Source: Arsenophonus nilaparvatae (GTDB lineage: Bacteria; Pseudomonadota; Gammaproteobacteria; Enterobacterales; Enterobacteriaceae). From it: DNA of 64,000 nucleotides. Within the stretch, counting starts at the first letter, position 1; the number at the start of each line of letters is the position of its first letter. Shown piece after piece: positions 8,534 through 19,009 of the stretch. The DNA is taken from assembly GCF_000757905.1 (NCBI RefSeq), contig NZ_JRLH01000001.1. The stretch is one strand, 5' to 3'. Under the pieces are notes generated by a model. It was given only the letters and a program-made list of their open reading frames with translations. It had not been told where the DNA came from and searched no databases. Position numbers and translations under genes: made by a program.

Positions 8534-9919
8534 TTAGTGTATTTGCGGAACACTCATCGGATTGATAATAGCATCCGGTGAGGTGGATAATGTTTTTCCT
8601 AAGCTACTATTTAAACGGAGCAGATCGCCTTCATTTAAAGTCCCACGGGCATACTGAATTTTCAAATCATTAATCAAATAATCATAACGTGCATTGGCTA
8701 AATTCTGTTTCGCCTGAAAAAGGGCTGTTGTTGCGTTCAATACATCCACGATAGTCCGAGTGCCGACTTGATAGCCTGCTTCCATCGCATCTAACGAACT
8801 TTGTGCTGAAACAACCAATTGTTGGTAGGCTTTAATGCTACTAATAGAAGAAATCACATTATTATAGGAAGAGCGTACTATCTGAATAACATTGCGATAA
8901 GTACTTTCAAGCTGTTCACTGGCACTAATATAACCATACTGTGCTTGCTCAACGCGTGAGTTAGTTCGGCCACCTGTATATAAAGGCACACTCAACGTTA
9001 ATCCGACACTATTTTGGCCAGTATAGCTAGGACCATTTCTATTCCATATTTGTTGATTAGCACTACCATGATACTGGGTGTTACTAACACCGGTTGACGC
9101 TTCTAATCCAAGGGTAGGTAAATGTCCTGATTGTTCATAACGAATATTTTCTCGCGCCAGATCTTGTGATAAACGGGCGCTAAGTAAACTTAAGTTGCGT
9201 GTTTCAGCATCTTTTAATAGCTTCTCTACTCGTGCGGGTGTCTGGGTACTGAAATGAGCAATATTTAAAGCCGCTAATTGACTGTAATAGATGCCGCTAA
9301 CTTGACGTAACTTTTCCAGCGAATTTTCTAATTGATTACGGCTCGATACTTCTTGAGCTAATACGCTGTCATAATTAGCGCGGGCGTTTTGTACATCGGT
9401 AATCGCGACTAATCCTACGTTGAAACGTTGGGTTGTTTGATCTAACTGGCGATAAACGGCTTTTTTCTGTGCTTCAATATAGTCTAATAAGTCAATAGCA
9501 CGTAATACGTCAAAATAAGCTGTGGCGGTATCAAGAATTAATTTTTGTTGGTTAGTTTGATAAGTTACATCTGCAATACCGGCGGTTTTTTCCTGCATGT
9601 CTAACTGTTGCCATTTTGACATATCAAAGATGGTTTGGGTTAGTTTAAGATTGGCGCCAAGTTGGTTGTTTTCCGTGTCACGATTATCACGATAACCGCT
9701 GTTATAGGTGAAATTTGCGCCTAAACCTAACTGTGGTAGCAAAGGACTACGAGATTCATTAATTTTTTCAAATGCTTGATTACGTTCTGCTAGCGATTTA
9801 CGTAAATCTGGATTACTTTCTTTTGCTTTCTGATAGACTTGCAATAAATTTTCAGCTTGTCCAGTGGCACTTAGTCCAACTAGGCTAATGGTGATAAAAA
9901 GAGAGATAAATTTTTTCAT
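8534..9919 (-). CDS. tolC: Outer membrane efflux channel TolC
   Basis: TolC forms the trimeric outer-membrane channel and periplasmic tunnel shared by tripartite drug pumps and type I secretion. The 461-aa precursor starts MKKFISLFITISLVG with a Sec signal peptide ending near GQA-ENLL. Two repeated OEP domains follow, with family signatures such as ENLLQVYQKAKESNPDLR and the second-repeat block VGTRTIVDVLNATTALF. It is slightly shorter than E. coli TolC (493 aa) at the C-terminal tail. The ATG at 9919 is preceded by AAGGA; the upstream TTG at 9940 is rejected. It is divergent from nudF across about 220 bases. Confidence 0.97.
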   Translation of the reverse strand: MKKFISLFITISLVGLSATGQAENLLQVYQKAKESNPDLRKSLAERNQAFEKINESRSPLLPQLGLGANFTYNSGYRDNRDTENNQLGANLKLTQTIFDMSKWQQLDMQEKTAGIADVTYQTNQQKLILDTATAYFDVLRAIDLLDYIEAQKKAVYRQLDQTTQRFNVGLVAITDVQNARANYDSVLAQEVSSRNQLENSLEKLRQVSGIYYSQLAALNIAHFSTQTPARVEKLLKDAETRNLSLLSARLSQDLARENIRYEQSGHLPTLGLEASTGVSNTQYHGSANQQIWNRNGPSYTGQNSVGLTLSVPLYTGGRTNSRVEQAQYGYISASEQLESTYRNVIQIVRSSYNNVISSISSIKAYQQLVVSAQSSLDAMEAGYQVGTRTIVDVLNATTALFQAKQNLANARYDYLINDLKIQYARGTLNEGDLLRLNSSLGKTLSTSPDAIINPMSVPQIH

Positions 9920-10139
9920 TCTGATTCCTTGATTATACAATTTTTTGCTTTAGTTATCTCAGAAAAACATGAACACCGCTAATTTTAGCAGAATATGTCA
10001 TTATTCCATGGTAGCTGTTTGTGCCATCTATCATGTTAAATCTGGCCAATGCTACATTATTTATAAGCTAATTTCCTTAAAAAACGTTATACAAGTCTCA
10101 CTTTTTGTCAGTTAGTGCATATAAATTCAGAGAGTTTCT

Positions 10140-10787
10140 ATGAGCGATAAAAAAAATTTACCTTTCAAGTTTAGCCAAAATGATGTGGAAATTACCGCTA
10201 AATTCGATCTTTATAATGGTTTTTTTCGTTTTGTTGAATACCGTTTTCGACATAAGTTGTTTAATGGTGGTTGGAGCAAGGAAATTCGGCGAGAAGTTTT
10301 GGAGCGGGGTAATGCTGGCGTTATTTTACCCTATGATCCCTGTCTTGATAAGGTAGTGTTAGTCGAACAAGTACGGATCCCGGCGATGGATACGAGCGAA
10401 ACACCGTGGTTGTTAGAAGTTATTGCTGGCATGGTAGAACAAAATGAAAACTTAGAACAGCTAGTTCGTCGCGAAGCAAAAGAAGAAGCGGGTATTACCA
10501 TTCAGCGTTGTTACTATGCTCTAAGTTATCTTACCAGCCCGGGGGGTACAACTGAGCGTATTTATGTTCATATCGGTGAAATTGATGCATCTGCTATCAA
10601 ACCCGGCAGTGTACATGGATTAAGCAGTGAAAATGAAGATATTCGTGTCCATGTTGTTAGTCGTGAACAAGCTTATCAATGGATGGAGTTAGGGGTAATT
10701 GATAATGCGGCTACCGTAATCGCAATACAATGGTTACAATTAAATCATCTTAGGTTGAAAAATAACTGGTTGAAGAACTTAAAATAA
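10140..10787 (+). CDS. nudF: ADP-ribose pyrophosphatase NudF
   Basis: Nudix hydrolase that splits ADP-ribose into AMP and ribose 5-phosphate. The 215-aa protein (209 in E. coli) carries a complete Nudix box at residues 97-119: Gly97, Glu103, then REAKEEAGI at 111-119. The upstream segment LLEVIAGM also fits the ADP-ribose-type enzymes. It is divergent from tolC, as in E. coli. The E. coli neighbour yqiB, between nudF and cpdA, is absent: only about 100 bases separate the two genes here. Confidence 0.95.
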   Translation: MSDKKNLPFKFSQNDVEITAKFDLYNGFFRFVEYRFRHKLFNGGWSKEIRREVLERGNAGVILPYDPCLDKVVLVEQVRIPAMDTSETPWLLEVIAGMVEQNENLEQLVRREAKEEAGITIQRCYYALSYLTSPGGTTERIYVHIGEIDASAIKPGSVHGLSSENEDIRVHVVSREQAYQWMELGVIDNAATVIAIQWLQLNHLRLKNNWLKNLK

Positions 10788-10891
10788 CGGTTTGTCATAA
10801 CATGAAAAAGAAGTGTGTATCAGCCTACAGATATTAATAAAGTATTAATGTTAAAATAACGTATAAAGTAGGTAGAAACTAAGGAAATTGC

Positions 10892-11731
10892 TTGGATAGT
10901 CTGTTTAAATTAACAACAAAGCAAAAAAGCCTGGTGAGGATCTTGCAAATTACCGATACTCACCTTTTTGCTAATGTTGATGATACTCTACTTGGCGTCA
11001 ATACTTTTGGTAGTTTTCATGCAGTAATTGATGCAATTTTAGCGCGCAATGAAAATGTTGACTTGGTTGTTGCTACCGGTGATTTGGTTCAAGATCAATC
11101 GGCATCAGCTTATCAGCATTTTGCGGAAGGGATCAAACGATTATCTGCTCCTTGTGTTTGGTTGCCGGGCAATCACGATTATCAACCGGCAATGGTTGCT
11201 ACTTTAGCAAAAGCAGGAATTTTACCCTCTAAGCAGGTGCTAATTAATGATAATTGGCAAATCCTGATGTTGGACAGCCAAATTCAAGGTGCTGTGCATG
11301 GAAAATTATCTAAGCAACAGCTGTTATGGATGAAACGCTGTTTTGATGCATACAGGGAGCGTAGTCATTTACTAATGTTACATCATCATCCTTTGCCTTC
11401 GGGTTGTACCTGGCTTGATCAACATAGCTTGCGTAACTCTCATATTTTGGCTGACTATTTAAATCAATATCAACAAGTTAAAGCGATTTTATGTGGGCAT
11501 ATTCACCAAGAAATAGATGAATATTGGCAAGGGGTTCGTATGATGGCAACACCATCAACCTGTATACAATTTAAACCTCATTGTACTAATTTCACATTAG
11601 ATACAATGGCACCGGGGTGGCGTTATCTTGAGCTTTCTATCAATGATAACGGTGAAAATGTGTTGGATACACAAGTTTTCAGATTGGATAGTGATAAATT
11701 TCGCCCAGATTTCGACTCAGGTGGTTATTAA
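10892..11731 (+). CDS. cpdA: 3',5'-cyclic AMP phosphodiesterase CpdA
   Basis: Metallophosphoesterase that hydrolyses cAMP, tuning CRP signalling. The metal ligands are visible in order: DTH (about 22-24), GDLVQD (about 65-70), GNHD (about 95-98), HHHPLPSG and CGHIHQE. Length is 279 aa against 275 in E. coli. The start is a TTG at 10892 preceded by AAGGA; translation from it gives the family N terminus MDSLFKL. The stop overlaps the yqiA start by one base, so the two are translationally linked. Confidence 0.96.
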   Translation: MDSLFKLTTKQKSLVRILQITDTHLFANVDDTLLGVNTFGSFHAVIDAILARNENVDLVVATGDLVQDQSASAYQHFAEGIKRLSAPCVWLPGNHDYQPAMVATLAKAGILPSKQVLINDNWQILMLDSQIQGAVHGKLSKQQLLWMKRCFDAYRERSHLLMLHHHPLPSGCTWLDQHSLRNSHILADYLNQYQQVKAILCGHIHQEIDEYWQGVRMMATPSTCIQFKPHCTNFTLDTMAPGWRYLELSINDNGENVLDTQVFRLDSDKFRPDFDSGGY

Positions 11732-12315
11732 TGTCAACATTAATTTATATACATGGTTTTAATAGTTCCCCCTTATCGCAGAAGGCAAATAGCTTAAAAA
11801 CTTGGCTAGAGCGACAACATCCAGCAGTTAATATGTTGATACCCCAGCTTCCTTGTTATCCAGCAGAAGCGATTGAGTTATTACAGAATCTCGTAGCAGT
11901 CCATGCGGGAGAGCAGATTGGGTTGTTAGGTTCTTCATTGGGCGGTTATTTTGCTATTTGGTTATCGCAGAAATTTAATTTACCCGCTGTGGTTGTCAAT
12001 CCAGCGGTACGTCCTTTTGATTTGTTTGAGCAGTATTTAGGTGAGCAAGTCAATCCTTATACAAAGGAACGCTACATTTTACGATCCCACCATTTAAATG
12101 AACTACAAGCAATACAAATTGATGTATTAACCGCGCCTGATTTGATTTGGCTATTACAACAAACAGGTGATGAAATATTGGACTATCGTCAAGCTGTTAC
12201 CTATCTTATGGAGTGTAAGCAAACAATAGCGCCAGGAGGTAACCATGCTTTTGTTGGATTTGACTACTATTTTCCACAAATTATGCGTTTTTTAGCTTTG
12301 GCAAAGACAAAATAA
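11731..12315 (+). CDS. yqiA: Esterase YqiA (alpha/beta hydrolase)
   Basis: Small alpha/beta-hydrolase esterase, 194 aa (193 in E. coli). It starts with the oxyanion-hole strand LIYIHGFNSSP and has the nucleophile elbow GSSLGG with Ser69. The catalytic His is expected in GGNHAF near residue 171. Its physiological substrate is not known. The ATG overlaps the cpdA stop, and parE follows after about 100 bases, as in E. coli. Confidence 0.94.
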   Translation: MSTLIYIHGFNSSPLSQKANSLKTWLERQHPAVNMLIPQLPCYPAEAIELLQNLVAVHAGEQIGLLGSSLGGYFAIWLSQKFNLPAVVVNPAVRPFDLFEQYLGEQVNPYTKERYILRSHHLNELQAIQIDVLTAPDLIWLLQQTGDEILDYRQAVTYLMECKQTIAPGGNHAFVGFDYYFPQIMRFLALAKTK

Positions 12316-12411
12316 GTAAAAAATTATCCAAAATAGCTAAATGATTGTTATTATCATCAGTATCTCAGCATTTATTTGCCTAATTAATCGTCAATTACCG
12401 CAGAAAATAAT

Positions 12412-14307
12412 ATGACTCAATCTAGTTATAATGCAGAGGCAATCGAGGTCCTCAGTGGTTTAGAACCTGTACGTCGTCGTCCAGGCATGTACACCGATAC
12501 TTCTCGACCAAATCACCTGGCACAGGAAGTAATTGATAATAGCGTGGATGAGGCGCTTGCCGGTTATGCTAAACGTATCGATGTAATCTTGTATGAAGAT
12601 CAGTCACTGGAAGTGATTGATGATGGCCGAGGTATGCCGGTTGATATTCATCCAGAAAAGAAGGTACCGGCTGTAGAGCTGATTTTGGGGCAGTTACATG
12701 CCGGGGGAAAATTTTCTAATAAAAATTATCAATTTTCTGGCGGGCTACATGGTGTTGGTATTTCAGTGGTCAATGCATTATCAAAACGTATTGAAGTAAC
12801 TGTTAGTCGTGATAGCCAAATATATCGAATTGCTTTTGAAAATGGTGAAAAAGTTCAGGAACTTGAGGTTATTGGTAGTTGTGCTAAACGCACGACCGGT
12901 ACCGGTGTCCGTTTTTGGCCTGATAGCCATTTTTTTGACAACCCACGCTTTTCCATTTCGCGTTTAGTGCACGTATTAAAAGCCAAGGCTGTGCTATGCC
13001 CTGGTGTTGAAATCGTCTTTAAGGATAAAATAAATAATACTGAGCAGACATGGCGTTATAACGATGGCTTGACCGACTATCTAATGGAAGCAGTGAACGG
13101 CTTAGTGACTTTACCTGAGAAAGCGTTTGTTGGTAATTTTGCCGGCCAAATAGAAATGGTCGATTGGGCTCTGCTTTGGTTACCAGAAGGTGGAGAACTA
13201 TTAACCGAAAGTTATGTTAACCTTATTCCAACCCCACAGGGGGGTACCCATGTTAATGGGTTACGCCAGGGCTTACTGGATGCGATGAGGGAGTTTTGTG
13301 AATACCGTAATTTACTTCCGCGCGGTGTTAAATTGACCGGTGATGATATTTGGGAACGCTGTGCTTATGTCTTATCAGTCAAAATGCAAGATCCACAATT
13401 TGCCGGCCAAACCAAAGAACGTCTTTCTTCTCGCCAGAGTGCTGCGTTTGTTTCCGGTGTAGTAAAAGATGCTTTTAGTTTGTGGTTAAACCAAAATGTT
13501 CAAGAAGCTGAGCAATTAGCGGAACTCACTATTTCAAGTGCACAAAGGCGTCTGCGAGCAGCGAAAAAAGTCGTGCGCAAGAAACTGACCAGCGGGCCTG
13601 CGTTGCCCGGCAAGTTAGCTGATTGTACTTCTCAAGATCTTAATTTTACTGAGCTATTTTTAGTTGAAGGAGATTCAGCCGGCGGCTCGGCTAAGCAGGC
13701 TCGTGATCGAGAATATCAGGCGATTATGCCGCTAAGAGGGAAAATATTGAATACTTGGGAAGTCTCTTCCGATGAGGTTTTAGCTTCACAGGAAGTCCAT
13801 GATATTTCAGTAGCTATTGGTATTGATCCAGACAGCGATGATCTTAGCCAACTCCGTTACGGTAAGATTTGTGTGCTTGCCGATGCAGATTCAGATGGAT
13901 TGCATATTGCAACCTTACTCTGCGCGCTTTTTGTTCGCCACTTTCCCGCTTTAGTAAAAGCAGGCCATATTTATATTGCTATGCCACCCTTATACCGTAT
14001 TGATCTAGGTAAAGAAGTCTATTATGCCCTCGATGAAGGTGAAAAAGCTGCGGTCCTCGACAGACTAAGCTATAAGCGCGGCAAACCGAATGTCCAGCGT
14101 TTTAAAGGGTTAGGCGAAATGAATCCGACTCAATTACGTGAAACCACACTTGATCCCAATACACGACGTTTAGTGCAGCTCATTATTAATGATGAGAATT
14201 ATCAAGAAACACTAGCGATGATGGATATGTTATTGGCGAAAAAACGGGCAGAAGATCGTCGAAATTGGTTACAAGATAAAGGCGATGCGATAGAAATTGA
14301 AGTGTAA
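12412..14307 (+). CDS. parE: DNA topoisomerase IV subunit B
   Basis: ATPase subunit of topoisomerase IV, which unlinks daughter chromosomes. The 631-aa product (630 in E. coli) has the GHKL ATPase motifs NSVDEALAG and DDGRGMP, GGLHGVGISVVNAL, and the TOPRIM motifs LVEGDSAGGSA and DADSDGLHIATL. It lies 36 bases upstream of parC, so the two subunits are probably made from one transcript; in E. coli the genes are further apart. All domains look complete. Confidence 0.98.
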   Translation: MTQSSYNAEAIEVLSGLEPVRRRPGMYTDTSRPNHLAQEVIDNSVDEALAGYAKRIDVILYEDQSLEVIDDGRGMPVDIHPEKKVPAVELILGQLHAGGKFSNKNYQFSGGLHGVGISVVNALSKRIEVTVSRDSQIYRIAFENGEKVQELEVIGSCAKRTTGTGVRFWPDSHFFDNPRFSISRLVHVLKAKAVLCPGVEIVFKDKINNTEQTWRYNDGLTDYLMEAVNGLVTLPEKAFVGNFAGQIEMVDWALLWLPEGGELLTESYVNLIPTPQGGTHVNGLRQGLLDAMREFCEYRNLLPRGVKLTGDDIWERCAYVLSVKMQDPQFAGQTKERLSSRQSAAFVSGVVKDAFSLWLNQNVQEAEQLAELTISSAQRRLRAAKKVVRKKLTSGPALPGKLADCTSQDLNFTELFLVEGDSAGGSAKQARDREYQAIMPLRGKILNTWEVSSDEVLASQEVHDISVAIGIDPDSDDLSQLRYGKICVLADADSDGLHIATLLCALFVRHFPALVKAGHIYIAMPPLYRIDLGKEVYYALDEGEKAAVLDRLSYKRGKPNVQRFKGLGEMNPTQLRETTLDPNTRRLVQLIINDENYQETLAMMDMLLAKKRAEDRRNWLQDKGDAIEIEV

Positions 14308-14343
14308 TCGACACTGTTAACCAGAGATTAAGGAATCAAATGA

Positions 14344-16599
14344 ATGAGTGAGATAACTCACGATGGTGTAGAGCAGCAACCACTTTATACCTTTACCGAA
14401 AATGCCTATCTCAATTATTCCATGTACGTCATCATGGACAGAGCATTGCCATTTATTGGTGATGGGTTAAAACCTGTTCAGCGACGAATTGTTTATGCCA
14501 TGTCTGAACTTGGTTTGAGTAATGCCGCTAAGTATAAAAAATCAGCTCGTACAGTCGGTGATGTATTGGGAAAATATCATCCGCATGGTGATAGCGCTTG
14601 TTATGAAGCTATGGTATTGATGGCACAACCATTTTCCTATCGTTATCCATTAGTTGATGGTCAGGGAAACTGGGGAGCTCCTGATGATCCTAAATCGTTT
14701 GCTGCGATGCGTTACACCGAGTCAAGATTGTCAAAATATGCTGAAACGCTACTCAGTGAATTAGGATTGGGAACGGTATCCTGGACACCTAATTTTGATG
14801 GAACATTAACCGAACCCAAAACACTACCGGCAAGATTACCCAATATTCTGCTAAATGGCACGACAGGAATTGCCGTTGGTATGGCGACCGATATTCCGCC
14901 GCATAATGCTCGTGAGGTAGCAAGCGCGTTAGTTGCTTTACTGGAAAATCCAAAAGCTGATCTTAAAATGTTGATGGGTTTTATTCCCGCTCCTGATTAT
15001 CCAACAGAAGCAGAAATTATTTCATCAAAAGAAGATATTCAAAAAATTTACCAAACAGGCCGTGGTTCTATTCGGTTACGTGCTGTATGGGAAATGGATG
15101 ATGGCAATGCCGTTATTACTGCACTACCTCATCAAGTTTCAGGTGCTAAGGTGTTGGAGCAGATTGCTTCACAAATGCGTGCCAAAAAATTACCGATGGT
15201 AGAAGATCTACGTGATGAATCAGATCATGAAAATCCAACACGTTTAGTGATTGTACCTAGAAGTAATCGGATTGATTTAGAACAAGTGATGACACATTTA
15301 TTTGCCACGACCGATCTAGAAAGAAGTTATCGGGTCAATTTGAATATGATTGGTCTGGATAATCGTCCGGCAGTTAAAGGACTGGTAGAAATTTTAAATG
15401 AATGGTTATTATTTAGACGAGAAACCGTACGTAATCGCTTAAATCATCGTTTAGAAAAAGTATTAAAACGCTTACATATCCTTGAGGGTTTATTAATAGC
15501 TTATCTTAATATAGATGAGGTTATCCATATTATCCGTAATGAAGATGAGCCTAAAGCAGTATTAGTGTCCCGTTTTGCGCTTTCAGAAACTCAGGCTGAA
15601 TCTATTCTGGAATTGAAATTGCGTCATTTGGCTAAACTGGAGGAATTTAAATTACGTGGTGAGCAAGATGAATTAGCTAAAGAGCGTGATCAACTGCAAG
15701 CTATTTTAGGCTCTGAGCGTCGTTTAAACACCTTGATCAAGAAAGAAATTGAAACCGATGCCCAGACTTATGGTGATGATCGTCGCTCACCACTTAAGGA
15801 GCGTATTGAAGCAAAAGCCATGAATGAACATGATATTTTGCCTTCTGAGCCGGTTACTATTGTTCTTTCTGTTATGGGATGGGTGAGAAGCGCAAAAGGC
15901 CATGATATTGATCCGACTAATCTTAACTATAAAGCCGGAGATGGTTTCCGTAGCTCAGCAAGGGGCAAAACGAATCAACCGGTTGTTTTCCTTGATAGTA
16001 CTGGACGTAGTTATTCCCTTGATCCGCTTGATCTTCCTTCTGCCCGCGGACAAGGAGAGCCACTTACTGGTAAATTGGCATTACCACCTGGCGCAACGAT
16101 TGAACATGTATTGACTGCTCCCGAAGAACAAAAATATTTGTTAGCATCGGATGCAGGTTATGGTTTTATTTGTACTTTTAGCGATTTAGTGGCAAAAAAT
16201 AAAGCAGGTAAGGCATTAATTACCTTACCTAATAATGCAAAGGTACTGGCGCCATTAGAAGTCAATAATGAACAGCAAGATTTATTATTGGCAATTACTA
16301 ACGCAGGAAGAATGTTAATATTTCCTGTTAGTGATCTCCCTCAGCTCTCTAAAGGTAAAGGCAATAAAATTATTAATATTGCAGCGGCTCAATCAGCCAG
16401 CAGAGAGGATTTGCTAGTTTGGTTAATGTTTTTGCAGCCTCAGTCTTCAATTACCCTCTATTTTGGCAAACGAAAACTGAAATTAAATCCAGAAGATTTG
16501 CAAAAATATCGTGCTGAACGAGGTCGTAAAGGTTCTTCATTACCTCGTGGATTACAGAGTATTGAACGTATAGAAGTAACTCCTCCCAGTAATGGATAA
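14344..16599 (+). CDS. parC: DNA topoisomerase IV subunit A
   Basis: DNA-cleaving subunit of topoisomerase IV; 751 aa (752 in E. coli). The catalytic tyrosine is Tyr124 in MRYTESRLS. The quinolone-resistance positions equal to E. coli Ser80 and Glu84 are Ser84 and Glu88, both wild type. The C-terminal half forms the DNA-wrapping beta-pinwheel. The ATG at 14344 is used; the ATG four bases earlier runs into a stop at once. AAGGA lies upstream. The operon appears to run parE-parC and perhaps on into plsC. Confidence 0.98.
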   Translation: MSEITHDGVEQQPLYTFTENAYLNYSMYVIMDRALPFIGDGLKPVQRRIVYAMSELGLSNAAKYKKSARTVGDVLGKYHPHGDSACYEAMVLMAQPFSYRYPLVDGQGNWGAPDDPKSFAAMRYTESRLSKYAETLLSELGLGTVSWTPNFDGTLTEPKTLPARLPNILLNGTTGIAVGMATDIPPHNAREVASALVALLENPKADLKMLMGFIPAPDYPTEAEIISSKEDIQKIYQTGRGSIRLRAVWEMDDGNAVITALPHQVSGAKVLEQIASQMRAKKLPMVEDLRDESDHENPTRLVIVPRSNRIDLEQVMTHLFATTDLERSYRVNLNMIGLDNRPAVKGLVEILNEWLLFRRETVRNRLNHRLEKVLKRLHILEGLLIAYLNIDEVIHIIRNEDEPKAVLVSRFALSETQAESILELKLRHLAKLEEFKLRGEQDELAKERDQLQAILGSERRLNTLIKKEIETDAQTYGDDRRSPLKERIEAKAMNEHDILPSEPVTIVLSVMGWVRSAKGHDIDPTNLNYKAGDGFRSSARGKTNQPVVFLDSTGRSYSLDPLDLPSARGQGEPLTGKLALPPGATIEHVLTAPEEQKYLLASDAGYGFICTFSDLVAKNKAGKALITLPNNAKVLAPLEVNNEQQDLLLAITNAGRMLIFPVSDLPQLSKGKGNKIINIAAAQSASREDLLVWLMFLQPQSSITLYFGKRKLKLNPEDLQKYRAERGRKGSSLPRGLQSIERIEVTPPSNG

Positions 16600-16649
16600 T
16601 TTTTGATTTTTTTATAGGTGTGTGAAGTTACTTATTACTTGAGGTAAAT

Positions 16650-17384
16650 ATGTTAGCTATTGTTCGTATTATTATTGTGATCCTATTTACGATATTGGTT
16701 TGCGTGTTAGGTTGTTTTTATTGCTTATTAAGTCCAAGAAATCCACACCATGTTATGCGCTTTGGCCGACTGTTTGGCAAATTATCTTATGTCTTTGGTA
16801 TTACCATTATTAATCGGGTGCCTTCTGAAGCGAAAGATTACGGTCCCAGTATTTATATCGGTAATCATCAAAATAACTATGATATGGTAACTATGTCAAA
16901 TGCAGTACAGCCAAATACCGTTACTGTTGGAAAAAAGAGCTTAGTATTTATCCCTTTTTTCGGTCAACTATATTGGTTGGCCGGTAATATTCTTATTGAT
17001 AGGGCTAATCGAACTAAAGCGCACAATACCATTTCACAGGTTGTTAAGCAGATAAAAAAAAGAAAAATTTCTGTTTGGATGTTTCCTGAGGGAACCCGTA
17101 GTCGTGGTCGAGGTTTACTGCCATTTAAAACCGGTGCATTTTATGCAGCAATTGCAGCTGGGGTTCCGATAGTACCAGTCTGTTTATCTGAAACAGAAGG
17201 GCGCATTAAACTGAATCGTTGGAATAATGGAGTAGTGATTGTCGAAATGCTACCGCCTATTGATACAACAAAGTATAATCGGGAAAACGTGCGTGAATTA
17301 GCAGAATATTGCCATGATTTATTCAAAGTTAAAATTGCAGAATTAAATAAAGAAGTGGCAGAAATAGAACAAAAAATGAAATAA
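16650..17384 (+). CDS. plsC: 1-acyl-sn-glycerol-3-phosphate acyltransferase
   Basis: Inner-membrane enzyme that makes phosphatidic acid from lysophosphatidic acid, the second acylation of phospholipid synthesis. Length is 244 aa (245 in E. coli). An N-terminal hydrophobic anchor covers about residues 3-27. The catalytic HX4D motif is His73-Asp78 (NHQNNYD), and the glycerophosphate-binding motif FPEGTR is at 145-150. GAGG precedes the ATG. It lies between parC and ftsP, as in E. coli. Confidence 0.96.
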   Translation: MLAIVRIIIVILFTILVCVLGCFYCLLSPRNPHHVMRFGRLFGKLSYVFGITIINRVPSEAKDYGPSIYIGNHQNNYDMVTMSNAVQPNTVTVGKKSLVFIPFFGQLYWLAGNILIDRANRTKAHNTISQVVKQIKKRKISVWMFPEGTRSRGRGLLPFKTGAFYAAIAAGVPIVPVCLSETEGRIKLNRWNNGVVIVEMLPPIDTTKYNRENVRELAEYCHDLFKVKIAELNKEVAEIEQKMK

Positions 17385-17593
17385 AGTTTAAGTTCATTTT
17401 TCAAGCAAATTAGTTTCTAAATTGTCATATTTAACAATATATTAATATTTGGCGTTGTATCAATCTATCGTCTTAATGGAATATAGTTATCAAACAATTG
17501 TGATAATACAATTACTAGCGGATAGTAAGATAAGGATCTTTCCTGGATGAGCAATAAATGGCGCTAGCTTATTAATGATTTTGTGGAGAAGAT

Positions 17594-19009
17594 ATGTCAC
17601 TAAGTCGGCGTCGATTTCTTAAGCTATCAAGTATAGCTATGAGTGCTTCTATGCTTCCTGCTGTGGTTAGAGCAGAAAAAAATGAAGGGTATCCATTATT
17701 GCCAATCCCACCTTTATTGGAATCTCATGTTGGTCAACCGCTGTTTCTTACGTTGAAAAAATCTTATTGGTCTTTTGATGGTAGCCATCGCACTAATACT
17801 ATTGGTTGTAATGGTTATTATTTGGGGCCAACCATTCGAGTAGAAAATGGTAGTGATTTGAAATTGGTATTTAGCAATCGACTTTCTGAAGAAGTAGCTA
17901 TGACAGTCAGTGGGTTGCAAGTTCCAGGAACTCAAATTGGTGGGGCGGCAAGATTAATGTCACCCAATGTTGATTGGTCGCCGGTACTGCCGATCCGTCA
18001 ACCGGCTGCGACCTGTTGGTATCATGCTAATACACCTGGCAAGATGGCAAAACAAATTCATGATGGCTTGGTTGGTATGTGGATTGTGTCAGATAAAACC
18101 AGTAAGAATTTAAATATTCCTAATCATTACGGTGTTGATGATTTTCCTATTATTATGCAAGATAAACGGCTAGATAGTTTTGGCGCACCTCACTATAAAG
18201 CAACAGCTGAAGGTTTTTTAGGTGATACTTTATTAGTTAATGGTGTGCAGGAGCCGTATATTAAAGTTGCTCGCGGCTGGCTCCGCTTACGGCTGCTTAA
18301 TGCATCAAATTCAAGGCGTTATATATTGGAAATCAGTGATAAGCGGCCATTTTATTTGATAGGTAGTGATCAAGGGCTGCTACCTGCTCCAGTAAGTATC
18401 GAAAGATTACCTATGGCGCCTGGCGAGCGTCGAGAAGTGTTGATTGATATGTCCAAAACAGAGTTATTGACGATAACGGCTGGAAGAGCAGCAGGGGTTA
18501 TGGATCGTATTAAAGGACTTTTCGAACCGTCAACTTTATTAAATTCAACCAAAGTTTTAACCATTTGTTCTTCAGGATTATTATCCTTAGTAACAGATAA
18601 TTTACCAGAGACTCTAGTTAATGACACGAGCCAAATCACATCGACGATCCGTAATCGTGAAGTGATCCTTAGCAAACCTTTTGGCATTAATGGTATGATG
18701 CGGGATATAAATCGTATTGACTTAATCACCCAGCAGGGAGCATGGGAACGCTGGACGGTAAAAGCGCATGAGCCGCAAGCATTTCATATTGAAGGTGTTC
18801 GTTTCAAAGTTATTAATCATAATGGCGTTGTACTAGGGCCGGAAGATTATGGCTGGAAAGATACAGTATGGATCAATGGATACAGTGAATTATTAGTTAA
18901 TATGCTACAACCGTCTTATGATCATTTTCCTTTTTTGTATTTTAGTCAAAATTTAGAGAAAGCGGATAAAGGCTCAGTTGCGCAGATGGTGATCAATCCA
19001 TCAACTTAA
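17594..19009 (+). CDS. ftsP: Cell division protein FtsP (SufI), Tat substrate
   Basis: A periplasmic multicopper-oxidase-like protein that stabilises the division septum under stress. The 471-aa precursor (470 in E. coli) has a twin-arginine signal, SRRRFLKLSS, and a cleavage region near VVRA-EKNE. The cupredoxin fold is recognisable, but the classical copper-binding His clusters are not visible, as in E. coli SufI. It depends on the Tat system, which is not in this window. It is the last gene of the parC-plsC-ftsP group; synteny with E. coli breaks immediately after it. Confidence 0.94.
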   Translation: MSLSRRRFLKLSSIAMSASMLPAVVRAEKNEGYPLLPIPPLLESHVGQPLFLTLKKSYWSFDGSHRTNTIGCNGYYLGPTIRVENGSDLKLVFSNRLSEEVAMTVSGLQVPGTQIGGAARLMSPNVDWSPVLPIRQPAATCWYHANTPGKMAKQIHDGLVGMWIVSDKTSKNLNIPNHYGVDDFPIIMQDKRLDSFGAPHYKATAEGFLGDTLLVNGVQEPYIKVARGWLRLRLLNASNSRRYILEISDKRPFYLIGSDQGLLPAPVSIERLPMAPGERREVLIDMSKTELLTITAGRAAGVMDRIKGLFEPSTLLNSTKVLTICSSGLLSLVTDNLPETLVNDTSQITSTIRNREVILSKPFGINGMMRDINRIDLITQQGAWERWTVKAHEPQAFHIEGVRFKVINHNGVVLGPEDYGWKDTVWINGYSELLVNMLQPSYDHFPFLYFSQNLEKADKGSVAQMVINPST

